Numbered from the stretch's first letter, positions 23,246 to 32,523 are shown. The stretch: 64,000 bases of DNA from [Clostridium] polysaccharolyticum (GCF_900111595.1 NZ_FOHN01000009.1:1-64000); one strand, 5' to 3'. The notes: generated by a model from the sequence alone, not told the origin. Numbers and translations are program-made.

Positions 23246-24994
23246 ATGAAGAAAGAGAATGAAAAAATCAAGTATTGTAAACTGTTTTTCTGGAGTCTTC
23301 AATATCTAAAAAAGTATGTTGTTTTTTTCGTACTTGCAATTCTGTTCCGTATTCTATTTGAAGCAGTTTCAGTTATGGTACTGATGTTGCTTCAGACATT
23401 TATTGATGCATTAGGGGATGAAACAACAGAAAAGATACTCGGGAAAATGCCTTGTTATCTAGCAATTCTTGTGATTGTCATGATAGCAGCCTACATACTC
23501 TTAAAGACATTTGAAATGATATATGCCGAGTGGGGAACCAAAGAAGTGCAGTTAGCTGTTTACAACAAGACAAGAGACATGGGAATGCATTACATTAACG
23601 AAGTTTCCATAGGAGAGGTTCTTTCATTACTTTCCAATAACGTAATTTCCTTTTATTTTTTATTTTCAGAATGTCTCCCTAAGTTTGTGACAGTTATTAT
23701 TTCCAGTTTGCTTGCTGTTATCATGCTATGCATTCATCAAAGTTTCTGTCTTGCGGGAATCGTAATAGCTAGCTTTTTTTGTGTCGTGTTTTGTAATGTT
23801 TGGCTTCGGGAAAGAATCGAGAAAAATGGTCATGAAAATGCAGATGCAACCATGGAATTCAACCGGAATGCTTATGACATTATAGAAGCAGCTGAAGAGG
23901 TCAGAATTTTCAAGGCACAGGACTGGAGCAAGAAACGTCTGAATCAGGCATTGGAGAAAAGTATTGACACCAATATAAAGCGTTTTTTGCTAAGCAGTGA
24001 AAAAACAAGTGTGTTTTACATCTGCAAGATGATAGCGTTTTTTGTATATGTCTACCTGTGCTTGCTAGAAACAAGGAAAGGAAGTCAGTGTCTTGGAAAA
24101 TGCATAGCAGATTTTCTATATGTAAACATGGCATTTTCAGCAATTGGAAATCTGGATCAGGTAATTGTGAACCAGGATAAGCATATTTATAATATCCAGA
24201 AAGTATATGATTTTATGCAGCAGCTAAAAGAAGAAAGAGTTACTGGTACTACAAGACAAATAGAAAGAGGAGATATTGTCTTTCATAACGTAACATTTGC
24301 ATATAAGGGAAAGCCAGTTGTGCTAAGCCAGCTTGATTTTACCATTAAGCATGGTGAAAAAGTAGCATTGGTAGGGGGAAGCGGAGAAGGCAAGTCAACA
24401 ATACTAAAACTTCTTACTGGAAGCTATCAGGTTGATTCTGGAGAAATATTAATTGATGGCAGGCAGATAAATGAGTATGATGCAAAATTTCTTCATCAGA
24501 ATATGAGCATTGCACTACAGGAAAGTTATCTGTTTGCTATGTCCATTTATGAAAATATCCAGTTTGGAAATCTAGATGCCAAAGAAGATGAAATTTATAA
24601 AGCTGCCCAACTTGCACAAGCAGATGAATTTATTACAAAACTGCCAGAGGGATATCATACAGTGCTTAATAATCATGGAGACAATCTGTCAGGCGGGGAA
24701 AGACAGCGAATTATACTGGCAAGATGCCTTCTTAGAAATTCAAAAATACTGCTGCTTGATGAAATTACATCCAGTTTGGATTTTTTGGTGGAAAAAAGAA
24801 TTATTGCGTCACTAATGAATCAGAATCAGACGGTTCTTTTTTGTGCCCATCGGCTTTCTGTAATTAAGAAAGCGGATCGAGTTCTGGTACTTGATAATGG
24901 AAAAATTGTTGAGGATGGAACATACGACGAACTGATTCGTAAGAATGGATATCTAGGAAAATTAGTTAGTAAAGGAATTGTGGAAAATGATTAG
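23246..24994 (+). CDS. ABC half-transporter 1 (exporter type)
   Basis: A 582-residue protein with about six hydrophobic segments in the first 320 residues and a C-terminal ATPase: Walker A GGSGEGKSTILK, signature NLSGGERQR, Walker B ILLLDEITSSLD and switch His in FCAHRLS. Members of this family export peptides or small molecules. It starts directly after the metK stop codon and overlaps the second half-transporter by eight bases, so the two probably form a heterodimer that exports the cluster product. Confidence 0.92.
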   Translation: MKKENEKIKYCKLFFWSLQYLKKYVVFFVLAILFRILFEAVSVMVLMLLQTFIDALGDETTEKILGKMPCYLAILVIVMIAAYILLKTFEMIYAEWGTKEVQLAVYNKTRDMGMHYINEVSIGEVLSLLSNNVISFYFLFSECLPKFVTVIISSLLAVIMLCIHQSFCLAGIVIASFFCVVFCNVWLRERIEKNGHENADATMEFNRNAYDIIEAAEEVRIFKAQDWSKKRLNQALEKSIDTNIKRFLLSSEKTSVFYICKMIAFFVYVYLCLLETRKGSQCLGKCIADFLYVNMAFSAIGNLDQVIVNQDKHIYNIQKVYDFMQQLKEERVTGTTRQIERGDIVFHNVTFAYKGKPVVLSQLDFTIKHGEKVALVGGSGEGKSTILKLLTGSYQVDSGEILIDGRQINEYDAKFLHQNMSIALQESYLFAMSIYENIQFGNLDAKEDEIYKAAQLAQADEFITKLPEGYHTVLNNHGDNLSGGERQRIILARCLLRNSKILLLDEITSSLDFLVEKRIIASLMNQNQTVLFCAHRLSVIKKADRVLVLDNGKIVEDGTYDELIRKNGYLGKLVSKGIVEND

Positions 24995-26702
24995 TAAAAG
25001 TATAAGGGAGATACAGTGGATTCTTAGGAAAGCAAAAATTAAGCGAGAGCTTTTTATTTCCAGTGTATTACTCTGTCTATCAATGACATTTTCTGTACTG
25101 GAAGTATGGGTTCTAAAATATGTAATTGATATGTTAGCCGAGTCAGACTGTAATCATGGAATGGGATTTGCACTGGGTATTATACTCATGATTGCAATGA
25201 ATGGATTCTTTCTCTTTTTGTTGCAGCATTATATTTTAATCCACATAAAGAATCCAGTCAAACGGTGCATTGTATATAGTACCTTAGCTTGTGTATATAA
25301 TCTTCCATTACAGAAATTAAGTAAAAAGAAGCGGCAGTATTATGTAGAGCTGTTAACGCACTATGCGGAAGAAATCAGCAATGATATCTGTAATAAACTA
25401 GTTGGGCTTCGATACTTGTTACAGACCGTTGTAGTTGCTTGTGTTCTTTTGTTCATAAACTGGGCAATTTTTTCGGCTGTCATTGTGCTTACGCTTCTCT
25501 ATGTTGTGACTGGACGCTGGTTTATGAGACAGTTCTGGAAGAAATTTTCTGTCTATATGGATAAGACAAATCAGCTGCATGCAGTGATTGAAGAGGGACT
25601 GGCAGCAACACAGGACATTCTCTTAAATAACAGGCGGAAATGGGAAATAGACCGTTATCATGAGTATTTCAGACGGTATTACAAGGAAGCAAAACGCATT
25701 AACTTTTATGGTAATTTGAACTTTAGCATAACCAGTATTTTGAAATGGATTGTAGTTGCACTTGTTTTGTTTTTTGGTGGAAGTCTTGTGGCAGATGGAA
25801 AACTTTCCGTTTCTTCATATATTATCGGGTATCAGTTCTGTTACATGCTGTTAGGAAATATGGAGCAGGCTTATTCGGTAATTTCAGACCTTACAAATCT
25901 TGGTGCTAAGATTGACAGGCTTTATGAGATTTGCAAAGAAGATGAGAAGCAATTAGGATTCCAGCCACTTAATAAAATTGAAACAATGGAACTTAAGGCT
26001 GTCAGCTACTGTTTTTTTGAAAAACAGGAAAATGTTCTGGATCATGTGGATCTGGAGATACAAGCAGGACAGAAGATAGGGGTGATTGGAAAAAGTGGAT
26101 CTGGAAAATCAACACTTGTACGGATTTTGCTCTCACTTCTAAGTCCGACACAAGGTACTGTCTGTGTCAACCAAGTAAATATGAATGATGTAGACCAGAA
26201 TGCATTCATTTCAAAAATTGGATACTGCCGTCAAAACCCATATATCTTCCCAGATACTATTCGGAATAATATTACACTGGGAAGAGAAATAACAGATGCG
26301 TTACTAGATGAAATATGTAAAGTGACAGAAATCTATGACTTTATTATGGAGCAGGAAAATGGCTACGACTCTATTCTTGGAGACAATGGAATCAATATCT
26401 CTAGTGGACAGAAACAGAGAATTTCAATTGCAAGAACATTATTAGGAGAACCAGATGTTATGATACTAGATGAAGCAACATCAAATCTCGATATCCAGAA
26501 TGAGAAAAAAATTATGATGTATCTGGATGAAATGTGCAAAGCAGGAAAAACATTAATTGTGATAGCACATAGGTTATGGACTGTGGAAAATGCAGATATC
26601 ATCTATACGATTGATAATAAACATGTGGTTGAGTCGGGAAGTCATACAGAACTAGTAAAGAACAAAGGTATATACTATGAGCTCCTTAAGGAGCAGGAAT
26701 AA
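24987..26702 (+). CDS. ABC half-transporter 2 (exporter type, degenerate signature)
   Basis: The 571-residue protein has an N-terminal membrane domain and a C-terminal ATPase with Walker A GKSGSGKSTLV, Walker B VMILDEATSNLD and switch His in VIAHRLW. The signature motif is NISSGQKQR in place of LSGGQ, as often seen in the second subunit of heterodimeric exporters with one degenerate ATP site. The ATG at 24987 overlaps the end of the first half-transporter; an upstream TTG (24978) is less likely. Confidence 0.9.
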   Translation: MISKSIREIQWILRKAKIKRELFISSVLLCLSMTFSVLEVWVLKYVIDMLAESDCNHGMGFALGIILMIAMNGFFLFLLQHYILIHIKNPVKRCIVYSTLACVYNLPLQKLSKKKRQYYVELLTHYAEEISNDICNKLVGLRYLLQTVVVACVLLFINWAIFSAVIVLTLLYVVTGRWFMRQFWKKFSVYMDKTNQLHAVIEEGLAATQDILLNNRRKWEIDRYHEYFRRYYKEAKRINFYGNLNFSITSILKWIVVALVLFFGGSLVADGKLSVSSYIIGYQFCYMLLGNMEQAYSVISDLTNLGAKIDRLYEICKEDEKQLGFQPLNKIETMELKAVSYCFFEKQENVLDHVDLEIQAGQKIGVIGKSGSGKSTLVRILLSLLSPTQGTVCVNQVNMNDVDQNAFISKIGYCRQNPYIFPDTIRNNITLGREITDALLDEICKVTEIYDFIMEQENGYDSILGDNGINISSGQKQRISIARTLLGEPDVMILDEATSNLDIQNEKKIMMYLDEMCKAGKTLIVIAHRLWTVENADIIYTIDNKHVVESGSHTELVKNKGIYYELLKEQE

Positions 26703-26720
26703 TTATTTTGAGGTGATAAG

Positions 26721-28373
26721 ATGAATAAGAAAACGAAAATATTGTTATTAAGTGTATTAACTGAAAAAAATGCAATTATTACAGAAGAGATTGGTATCTG
26801 TTCCATTGCAGCATATCTAGAAAAAAATGGTTTCAATACAGCACTTGTAAATTCCACACGCTCGTACCTGAATTATGATTTGATTTATAAACATAAACCA
26901 GATATTATAGGTATTCCAATGTATTCCACAACAGAGAAAGTTGTAATAGAAGTGTGTGAACTTTTGAAAGAACATTTGCCTGATACTAAATTTATTTTAG
27001 GTGGATACTGGCCAACTCTCTATGGTAAGAATCTTCTTGAGAAATACTCTATTATTGATTATGTCATAGTTGGAGAAGGAGAGCAGGCCTTCTTAGACTT
27101 TGCCAATACATTTGAAGCAGGTGAAGATGTTACAACAGTAAAAAGTTTATTATATAGAAAAGATGGGAAAATTGTAGCAAACGAAAGACAGCCACTGATT
27201 GAAGATTTAGACAGTTTACCTTTCCCAAGGAGAGATTTACTAGAGAATAATAAACTTCGTTATGCGTACATTTCTACAAGCCGTGGATGTAAAGGTAACT
27301 GCAGTTTCTGTTGGCATCAGAACTTTTGGGGTACAGATGGAAGCAACCGGTGGAGAGGAAGAAGCCCTGAAAAAGTGGTAGAAGAAATTAAGCAGATCGT
27401 GGACCGTTATGGGGTAAACCGTTTCTGGTTTATAGATGACAGCTTTGAAGATTATGCCCATCAGGATACAGAACGTATGTGGAAAATTGCAAAAGGTATC
27501 GTAGATGCGGGTCTTAATATTACATATGAAACTTATTTCCGATCAGAGGTATATAAGAAGTTTACCGACGAGAAAATGCAGCTCATAAAAGACTCAGGAC
27601 TTGTTGGAATTGTATTTGGTACAGAATCAGGAAATGAAGAAGATCTGAAGCTTTATCGAAAGATTGCAAGTGTGGAGGATAACTTACGCAGTATTGAATA
27701 TTTCCGTGAAAATGATATTGCAGTCGATATTGGATTCATAAATTTTAATCCATACTCTACATTTGAAAAATTAAGAACGAACATAGACTTCCTGGAAAAG
27801 ACCTGTTTTGCATCCGTACTATATTATATTGTAGAGCGTTGTGGTATTACAGAGTTTTCACCACTGTACTATAAAGTAAAGAATGATGGGCTTCTAATTG
27901 ATAATCCATCAGATGATGGCTGTTATTTCTATAACTATGTAAATAAAGAAATTGGAAAACTGTCAAATTACTTGTACTATAAGTACCATGAAAATGAAGA
28001 TTCCAAAGTGTATTTTTATGCAAAAAAGATCGGAAGCATTATCCGTGAAGAATTCAAGCTGATTAATTATCTAAAGAGAAACTTTACTCCGAAGTTTCCT
28101 TCAATTGCACCAATTATTGAGAAAAGTGAAAAGAAGGCTTGGGAGTTACTAGGAAGAGTGAACAAATCAAATGCGGAGTGTTTTCGAAAACTGCTTGACA
28201 TGACAGAGAAACAATTCAGTGAAAAAGAAGCAGAAAAGCTGACAGAAGCATATCTTAATCTGGATTATATAAAAGGAATCAGTGATGCACTTGAACAGAA
28301 CAGATTGAGTTTGTACGTAAATCTGAATAAAGAGGGATTGCCTCCAGAAGCGTATTTTAATTTTAGATACTAA
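26721..28373 (+). CDS. B12-binding-domain radical SAM enzyme
   Basis: The 550-residue protein has an N-terminal Rossmann-type cobalamin-binding region (residues 1-150; PDIIGIPMYSTTEKV and ILGGYWPTLYG), without the DxHxxG motif. The radical SAM motif is Cys190-x3-Cys194-x2-Cys197 in STSRGCKGNCSFCWHQN. FIDDSFEDY and FGTESGNEEDLKLYRK belong to the barrel. The last 150 residues are helical. It is a distant relative of the PhpK-like protein at 13714. Methylation of an unactivated carbon or a ring-forming step is typical of this superfamily, but its substrate is unknown. GAGGTGATAAG precedes the ATG. Confidence 0.82.
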   Translation: MNKKTKILLLSVLTEKNAIITEEIGICSIAAYLEKNGFNTALVNSTRSYLNYDLIYKHKPDIIGIPMYSTTEKVVIEVCELLKEHLPDTKFILGGYWPTLYGKNLLEKYSIIDYVIVGEGEQAFLDFANTFEAGEDVTTVKSLLYRKDGKIVANERQPLIEDLDSLPFPRRDLLENNKLRYAYISTSRGCKGNCSFCWHQNFWGTDGSNRWRGRSPEKVVEEIKQIVDRYGVNRFWFIDDSFEDYAHQDTERMWKIAKGIVDAGLNITYETYFRSEVYKKFTDEKMQLIKDSGLVGIVFGTESGNEEDLKLYRKIASVEDNLRSIEYFRENDIAVDIGFINFNPYSTFEKLRTNIDFLEKTCFASVLYYIVERCGITEFSPLYYKVKNDGLLIDNPSDDGCYFYNYVNKEIGKLSNYLYYKYHENEDSKVYFYAKKIGSIIREEFKLINYLKRNFTPKFPSIAPIIEKSEKKAWELLGRVNKSNAECFRKLLDMTEKQFSEKEAEKLTEAYLNLDYIKGISDALEQNRLSLYVNLNKEGLPPEAYFNFRY

Positions 28374-28406
28374 TTATACATACATGTAAAAAAGGAGGAA
28401 TTTTTA

Positions 28407-29684
28407 ATGCCCAAGCTGCCAGTTAATGTTAACACTAAAATACGTTCCTATGCATACGATGCTTTTACGAATTTGATTGCAGATAATGAAATGACCACAA
28501 ACCTGTGCCTTGCTTGCTTTTGGATTAGTATGGAGGAATGTGATTATGAAATGGTTTATCAAAATGTAACAGTATTGAAGAAAGAACAAGATATTTCTGT
28601 ATATGGAAAACCATATGAAACTGACATGGAACTAAAGATAACAAAAGATGTGCAGGTTGGCCAAGAGATTGTGCTATTCATGAAAAGACATACCATTGCA
28701 CATACAAGAAGTCGTTTGGAAATTCATTTTAGTGGAGTTCGAATGGATAATGGCAAAGTAGAAAGCTGGTGGATAGAACGATGTGCAGGTGGAAAATGTT
28801 CTTATTTTGAAAATGGAAAGGAACAAAATCTGGTAATGAACAGATCAGATAAGTATGAACCATACTACATTAAGTTTTTGTATCAGGAACAGACTGTTTT
28901 GTTTCAATATTCGAGAGATAATGTTGACTGGATAGAACTGGGGACTGTAAATGTTCAATTGAAAAACTATTCCACAATCCAATGGGAAATACGAATATTA
29001 TGTCCTGGTTATATGTATTATGACTGGTTATTTTCAAACTATATTCAACTACAATACGATTCAACGTATGGACTCCCATTAGAGCATACTTCCTTGACTC
29101 GAAAATCTTTTAGCTATTATACAGCCAATGCTTTACTTGATTATGCCAGAATAGAACATTCCTTTTTATGCTTTACAAAAAAAAGTTTAGTTGAATTTAC
29201 AAAAATGATGATTGACACAAAGAAGTATCTGGAAGTAGAGCTAGATGAATTTTATGTCCAGGGAACTTGTGCACAAAAAGCACAGTTCCATTTTTCACAC
29301 CAGAATTTAATATATGGATATGATGACGAAAAAGAGGTAATTTACTGTATCAGTTTTATTGAAGGAAAACTCAATGAGACAGTTATCCGTATGGAAGATT
29401 ATGAAGTAGCATATCAATCGAAAAGAAGGACAAGTTGCTTTTATATACTAGAGCATGAATATGACTGGGAAGTTGTCCATTTTAAGCTGGACCATTTTTT
29501 GGCTGAGCTAAAAGAGTATTTAGAAAGTACCGTATCTGTTCGTAAATATGGCGGATGCACAGATTCCACTACTAATATAAGTGGCATAAAAATATACGAT
29601 GCTATTTTATATGATGCAGATTATCAGAAGTTGTTTCTAAATGATATTAGAATTAGTTATATCCTATACGAGCACAAAAAATAA
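28407..29684 (+). CDS. BtrH-like protein with an inserted beta-sandwich domain; main part of a split gene
   Basis: The 425-residue protein begins with IRSYAYDAF, which aligns with NYDAF of the 30829 product, and resumes the family pattern at ELDEFYVQ and FHFSHQNLIYGYDDEKE (about 275-315). Between them lie about 200 residues (roughly 65-255) of beta-rich sequence that resemble a concanavalin/laminin-G-like sandwich. The N-terminal Cys of the 5807 protein is missing. The frame ends in EHKK-stop at a run of six A; one more A would continue into the downstream 29684 frame as EHKKIMMDRL, matching EYKKVMLMRL in the 30829 protein. The gene therefore appears to be split by a one-base loss or by programmed slippage. 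Confidence 0.6.
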   Translation: MPKLPVNVNTKIRSYAYDAFTNLIADNEMTTNLCLACFWISMEECDYEMVYQNVTVLKKEQDISVYGKPYETDMELKITKDVQVGQEIVLFMKRHTIAHTRSRLEIHFSGVRMDNGKVESWWIERCAGGKCSYFENGKEQNLVMNRSDKYEPYYIKFLYQEQTVLFQYSRDNVDWIELGTVNVQLKNYSTIQWEIRILCPGYMYYDWLFSNYIQLQYDSTYGLPLEHTSLTRKSFSYYTANALLDYARIEHSFLCFTKKSLVEFTKMMIDTKKYLEVELDEFYVQGTCAQKAQFHFSHQNLIYGYDDEKEVIYCISFIEGKLNETVIRMEDYEVAYQSKRRTSCFYILEHEYDWEVVHFKLDHFLAELKEYLESTVSVRKYGGCTDSTTNISGIKIYDAILYDADYQKLFLNDIRISYILYEHKK

Positions 29685-29947
29685 TGATGGATCGCCTTCA
29701 CTTTTTGGCAGCCCGTAACATTATAAAACCTGATCGTGTAGCTCTGTATACGGAACAATATCAAAATGTCGTAGAGCTTTCAAGAAAGTTAAAAGATAAA
29801 ATGATTTATAACATACTGAAGGGTAGTAAAATTATGAAGCCAGACATAAGGAAAAATGTCGAAATCTTAATGGAACAGGAAAAAGAAGCCTTGTGGAGGA
29901 TATATTACAACACAGAAAGAGACAGCATAATTAATGAAACAAGCTAA
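29684..29947 (+). CDS. C-terminal fragment of the split BtrH-like gene
   Basis: This 87-residue frame starts at an ATG that overlaps the preceding stop (TAATG) and encodes a helical, charged segment. Its beginning (MMDRLHFLAARN) aligns with the C-terminal helices of the 30829 protein behind the same EHKK/EYKK junction. It may be translated by coupling as a separate subunit, or be joined to the upstream part by slippage on the A6 tract. Confidence 0.5.
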   Translation: MMDRLHFLAARNIIKPDRVALYTEQYQNVVELSRKLKDKMIYNILKGSKIMKPDIRKNVEILMEQEKEALWRIYYNTERDSIINETS

Positions 29948-30043
29948 ATCGGTAATTATACCTTTAGGGAGTTTTCAGTTTTTTCTATAGAGAATAGAAT
30001 AGAGCTATAAGTTACATAAAATAATTCACAAGGGGTAATTTGT

Positions 30044-30265
30044 ATGAATAGCATGTATTTTGAAGCAGGAAAAAGAATTAGAAAGCTACGTGAAAAATTA
30101 AATTATACAAGAGAGGAAATGGCAGAGATTGCTAATATTTCACCGAAATTTCTATACGAAATTGAGTCAGGGCAGAAGGGATTTTCTGCAAATACACTCT
30201 TAAAAATTGCTAAAGGGTTATCTGTAACTTGTGAAGAGATTCTCGTAGGAGATAAAGAAAAGTAG
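30044..30265 (+). CDS. XRE-family helix-turn-helix regulator
   Basis: A 73-residue single-domain DNA-binding protein: GKRIRKLREKLNYTREEMAE then ISPKFLYEIESGQKGFSANTLLKIAKGL, the standard XRE fold. It ends 15 bases before the LoaP-type gene start, and the ribosome site is AAGGGG. It is the likely local transcriptional switch for the cluster. Confidence 0.88.
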   Translation: MNSMYFEAGKRIRKLREKLNYTREEMAEIANISPKFLYEIESGQKGFSANTLLKIAKGLSVTCEEILVGDKEK

Positions 30266-30280
30266 GAAGTGGTGAGAATA

Positions 30281-30787
30281 ATGGAGTGGTATGTGATCTG
30301 TGTGGAAAGCAATAACGAGGAGCGTGTAAGGAATTATATTGAATATATATTACATGACTTAGACATTGCTTACTCAATTCTGATTCCGAAAAGAGAGCTG
30401 GTAGAACGAAGAAAAGGAGTGAATAAGAAAGTACTAAAATGTCTTTTTCCAGGTTATATATTTGTAAATACACCACAAATTGTTGATTTTTATTATGGTG
30501 TCAAAGTCATTCCATCTATTCACAAGTTTTTAATGAGCGATGGGATGTTTCTTAAAGTGGAAGAGGCAGAAATTGAGCAGCTATATCTGCTGCTCAATTG
30601 TGAAGGTGTTGCCGTTTTTTCAGAAGGCCGTTTAGTCGGAGAACGTGTGATTATAGAACGTGGACCACTATGTAGATGTACGCAAAATGTGGTTAAAATT
30701 GACAAAAGAAAGAAGAGAGCCAAAATTGCTATACAATTAGCCAAGAAAGTGATACATGTACAATTAGGACTGGATGTAAGAACTTAA
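30281..30787 (+). CDS. loaP: NusG paralogue, LoaP-type transcription antiterminator
   Basis: The 168-residue protein has an N-terminal NGN domain beginning MEWYVICVESNNEERVRNYI and continuing LIPKRELVERRKGV and KCLFPGYIFVNT. A C-terminal KOW domain follows (VGERVIIERGPLCRCTQNVVKIDKRKKRAKI). This is the pattern of LoaP, the specialised NusG relative that promotes read-through of long biosynthetic operons in Bacillus and occurs beside gene clusters in Clostridia. The housekeeping nusG sits with secE/rplK, so this copy is cluster-specific. ATG 30281 gives the canonical MxWYV start; a GTG lies four codons upstream. Probable targets are the structured leaders at 2857, 17904 and 31890 (inference). 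Confidence 0.85.
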   Translation: MEWYVICVESNNEERVRNYIEYILHDLDIAYSILIPKRELVERRKGVNKKVLKCLFPGYIFVNTPQIVDFYYGVKVIPSIHKFLMSDGMFLKVEEAEIEQLYLLLNCEGVAVFSEGRLVGERVIIERGPLCRCTQNVVKIDKRKKRAKIAIQLAKKVIHVQLGLDVRT

Positions 30788-30828
30788 GGGAAATTTCATT
30801 TTATGAGATTGAATATAAGGAGTGAGAT

Positions 30829-31857
30829 ATGAGAAGAAAAGTAGTTTTGAAGCTGGATAAGCCGATATTTGATGTCTATAACTATGATGCATTTATACTG
30901 GCTATACTAGCAGGTAATAGTGATAATTATTTTTCATGGGTATTCAGTAATTATATACTGGTTAAGGCCAATCGGGATCTTTCAAAAAATGGTGACGTTT
31001 TTCTAAGGTTTGCTGATGCAGAATCAATAAAAACTGAATTATTATCGAGACAGTTTTTAAGTTGGTCCACACTATCAAAATTAAATCTTAACATAAATGA
31101 GATAGTGAGGAAGCTTATTGACCTAGAATATTATGCATACTTTCAAGTAGATGAGTATTATATACCGCATACATTTTCCTATCAGAGAGAGCATTTTGTT
31201 CATGATATATTGATTTATGGTTATGACATAGAAAAGCAGATTTATTATATTAGTGGATATAATGAGGAGTTTTTGTTTAGTAGGAAAATATGTACATTTG
31301 CAGAATTCCAGAATGCCCTTTACGCAAATAAGTGTGAGAAAGATAAGGTGTGGACTGACAGGATACGATTTTACAAGTATGATCATACAAAACAGTTTCC
31401 ATTAAATATAAAGCTTATAAAACTCTACTTAGAGGATTATGTAAGAGCAAAAAGTACTTTTGCAAGTTATGAAAGATTCAACTGTGACAAAGAGGATGTG
31501 GTTTATGGCATAGGAGTATATGACGTGATCCTCGAGCATATTGAACAGGTAAAGAAAAGCAGATCTCATCAAGAAAAAATGCGTAATCTGGATTTTCGGA
31601 TTTTCCGGTTTTTATTGGAGTACAAAAAGGTTATGTTGATGAGATTAGAATGTATCAGTAAAAATGATATAGATTTAGGTGAAATATTTGAAGAATATAA
31701 AGAAGAATGCGTACGTTCAGAGAAAACACATGGGTTGGCTATGCGATTTGAACTGCTTAATGATACTAGCATTTTAGATAAGATAAGCAGAAATATTTTA
31801 GAAATGAAAAAATATGATAGTATAATTTTGGAGAAAGTTATAGGCAGGCTGTCGTAA
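30829..31857 (+). CDS. BtrH-like protein without the N-terminal Cys
   Basis: The 342-residue protein has FDVYNYDAFILAILAG at the N-terminus, QVDEYYIPHTFSY, and EHFVHDILIYGYDIEKQIYYISGY in the middle: the same VDxxY...HxxH...YGYD core as the products at 5807 and 28407. The C-terminal 130 residues are helical. The Cys of the 5807 protein is replaced by Tyr/Asn here, so it may be a catalytically altered paralogue, a partner subunit, or act through another residue. AAGGAG precedes the ATG. Confidence 0.6.
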   Translation: MRRKVVLKLDKPIFDVYNYDAFILAILAGNSDNYFSWVFSNYILVKANRDLSKNGDVFLRFADAESIKTELLSRQFLSWSTLSKLNLNINEIVRKLIDLEYYAYFQVDEYYIPHTFSYQREHFVHDILIYGYDIEKQIYYISGYNEEFLFSRKICTFAEFQNALYANKCEKDKVWTDRIRFYKYDHTKQFPLNIKLIKLYLEDYVRAKSTFASYERFNCDKEDVVYGIGVYDVILEHIEQVKKSRSHQEKMRNLDFRIFRFLLEYKKVMLMRLECISKNDIDLGEIFEEYKEECVRSEKTHGLAMRFELLNDTSILDKISRNILEMKKYDSIILEKVIGRLS

Positions 31858-31889
31858 AGGTACAAATTGAAAGGCAGACTATTAAAAGC

Positions 31890-31993
31890 CAATAAGTAAA
31901 TGAAAAAAGTTTTTTGCATATTTCGAGGATATTTATGCATTACAAAAAAATTGAAAATCAATTCTGAAAATATGTAGAAAAGAAATGATTATT
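31890..31993 (+). ncRNA. Conserved leader RNA element, copy B
   Basis: Second copy of the 104-nt element (see 17904), 120 nt ahead of the DUF4430 gene. Outer stem: GCATATTT (31916-31923) with AAATATGT (31968-31975). Inner hairpin: AATTGA (31949-31954) with TCAATT (31958-31963). Downstream are two more perfect hairpins, TGATATTTT/AAAAATATCA near 31998 and AGGTTA/TAACCT near 32068, then the shared 23-nt block (32085-32107) with the ribosome site. Confidence 0.6.
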
Positions 31994-32113
31994 TTTTTGA
32001 TATTTTACCAAAAATATCAGACAGGATAAACCTGAATAATTATACAAGAAGTAAAGTAAAGGGTTATAGGTTACCTTTATTAACCTAAATATATTATATA
32101 AGGAGAAAACACA

Positions 32114-32521
32114 ATGAATCAGAACGAATCAAAAAGAGATAAAATAGTTGCAATGATTATGTTTGCACTAGCAATACTAATAATATCTGGTGTGAAAATA
32201 CATAATAACATGCAGAAGAATGATAATGAGAAATCCATTCTTATCCATGTCATAAAAGCAGATGAAAATTACAGTAATACATATAAGGTAGATACAAAAG
32301 AGAATAAACTAGGTGATGTCTTAAATTCTCTAGGGGTTGCAGAATTCGAAGAGAGCCAGTATGGAAGATTTCTTGTTTCAGTTGATGGCTATGAAGCAGA
32401 TGATACCAGACAGGAATGGTGGAAAGTGCTTGAAAATAATCAGTTATCGAAGGTCGGTATTGATGAGCTTCAAATACAAAACAATGGGTCATATACCTTA
32501 CAATTTTGTGTAGGGTATTAG
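32114..32521 (+). CDS. DUF4430 (transcobalamin-like C-terminal domain) protein, membrane-anchored
   Basis: The 135-residue protein has one N-terminal hydrophobic segment (about residues 11-28) and an extracellular DUF4430 domain ending DTRQEWWKVLENNQLSKVGIDELQIQNNGSYTLQF. This domain is related to the small domain of intrinsic factor/transcobalamin. It sits next to an ECF S-component, a pairing that suggests capture of a cofactor at the cell surface. Cobalamin is the natural candidate because the cluster encodes two B12-type enzymes, but the ligand is inferred. Confidence 0.8.
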   Translation: MNQNESKRDKIVAMIMFALAILIISGVKIHNNMQKNDNEKSILIHVIKADENYSNTYKVDTKENKLGDVLNSLGVAEFEESQYGRFLVSVDGYEADDTRQEWWKVLENNQLSKVGIDELQIQNNGSYTLQFCVGY

Positions 32522-32523
32522 AT

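Noticed and set aside
31858-32113. Cobalamin riboswitch before the DUF4430/ECF operon
   Set aside because: The B12-box and the large multi-helix architecture are absent; the region instead holds the 104-nt shared element.
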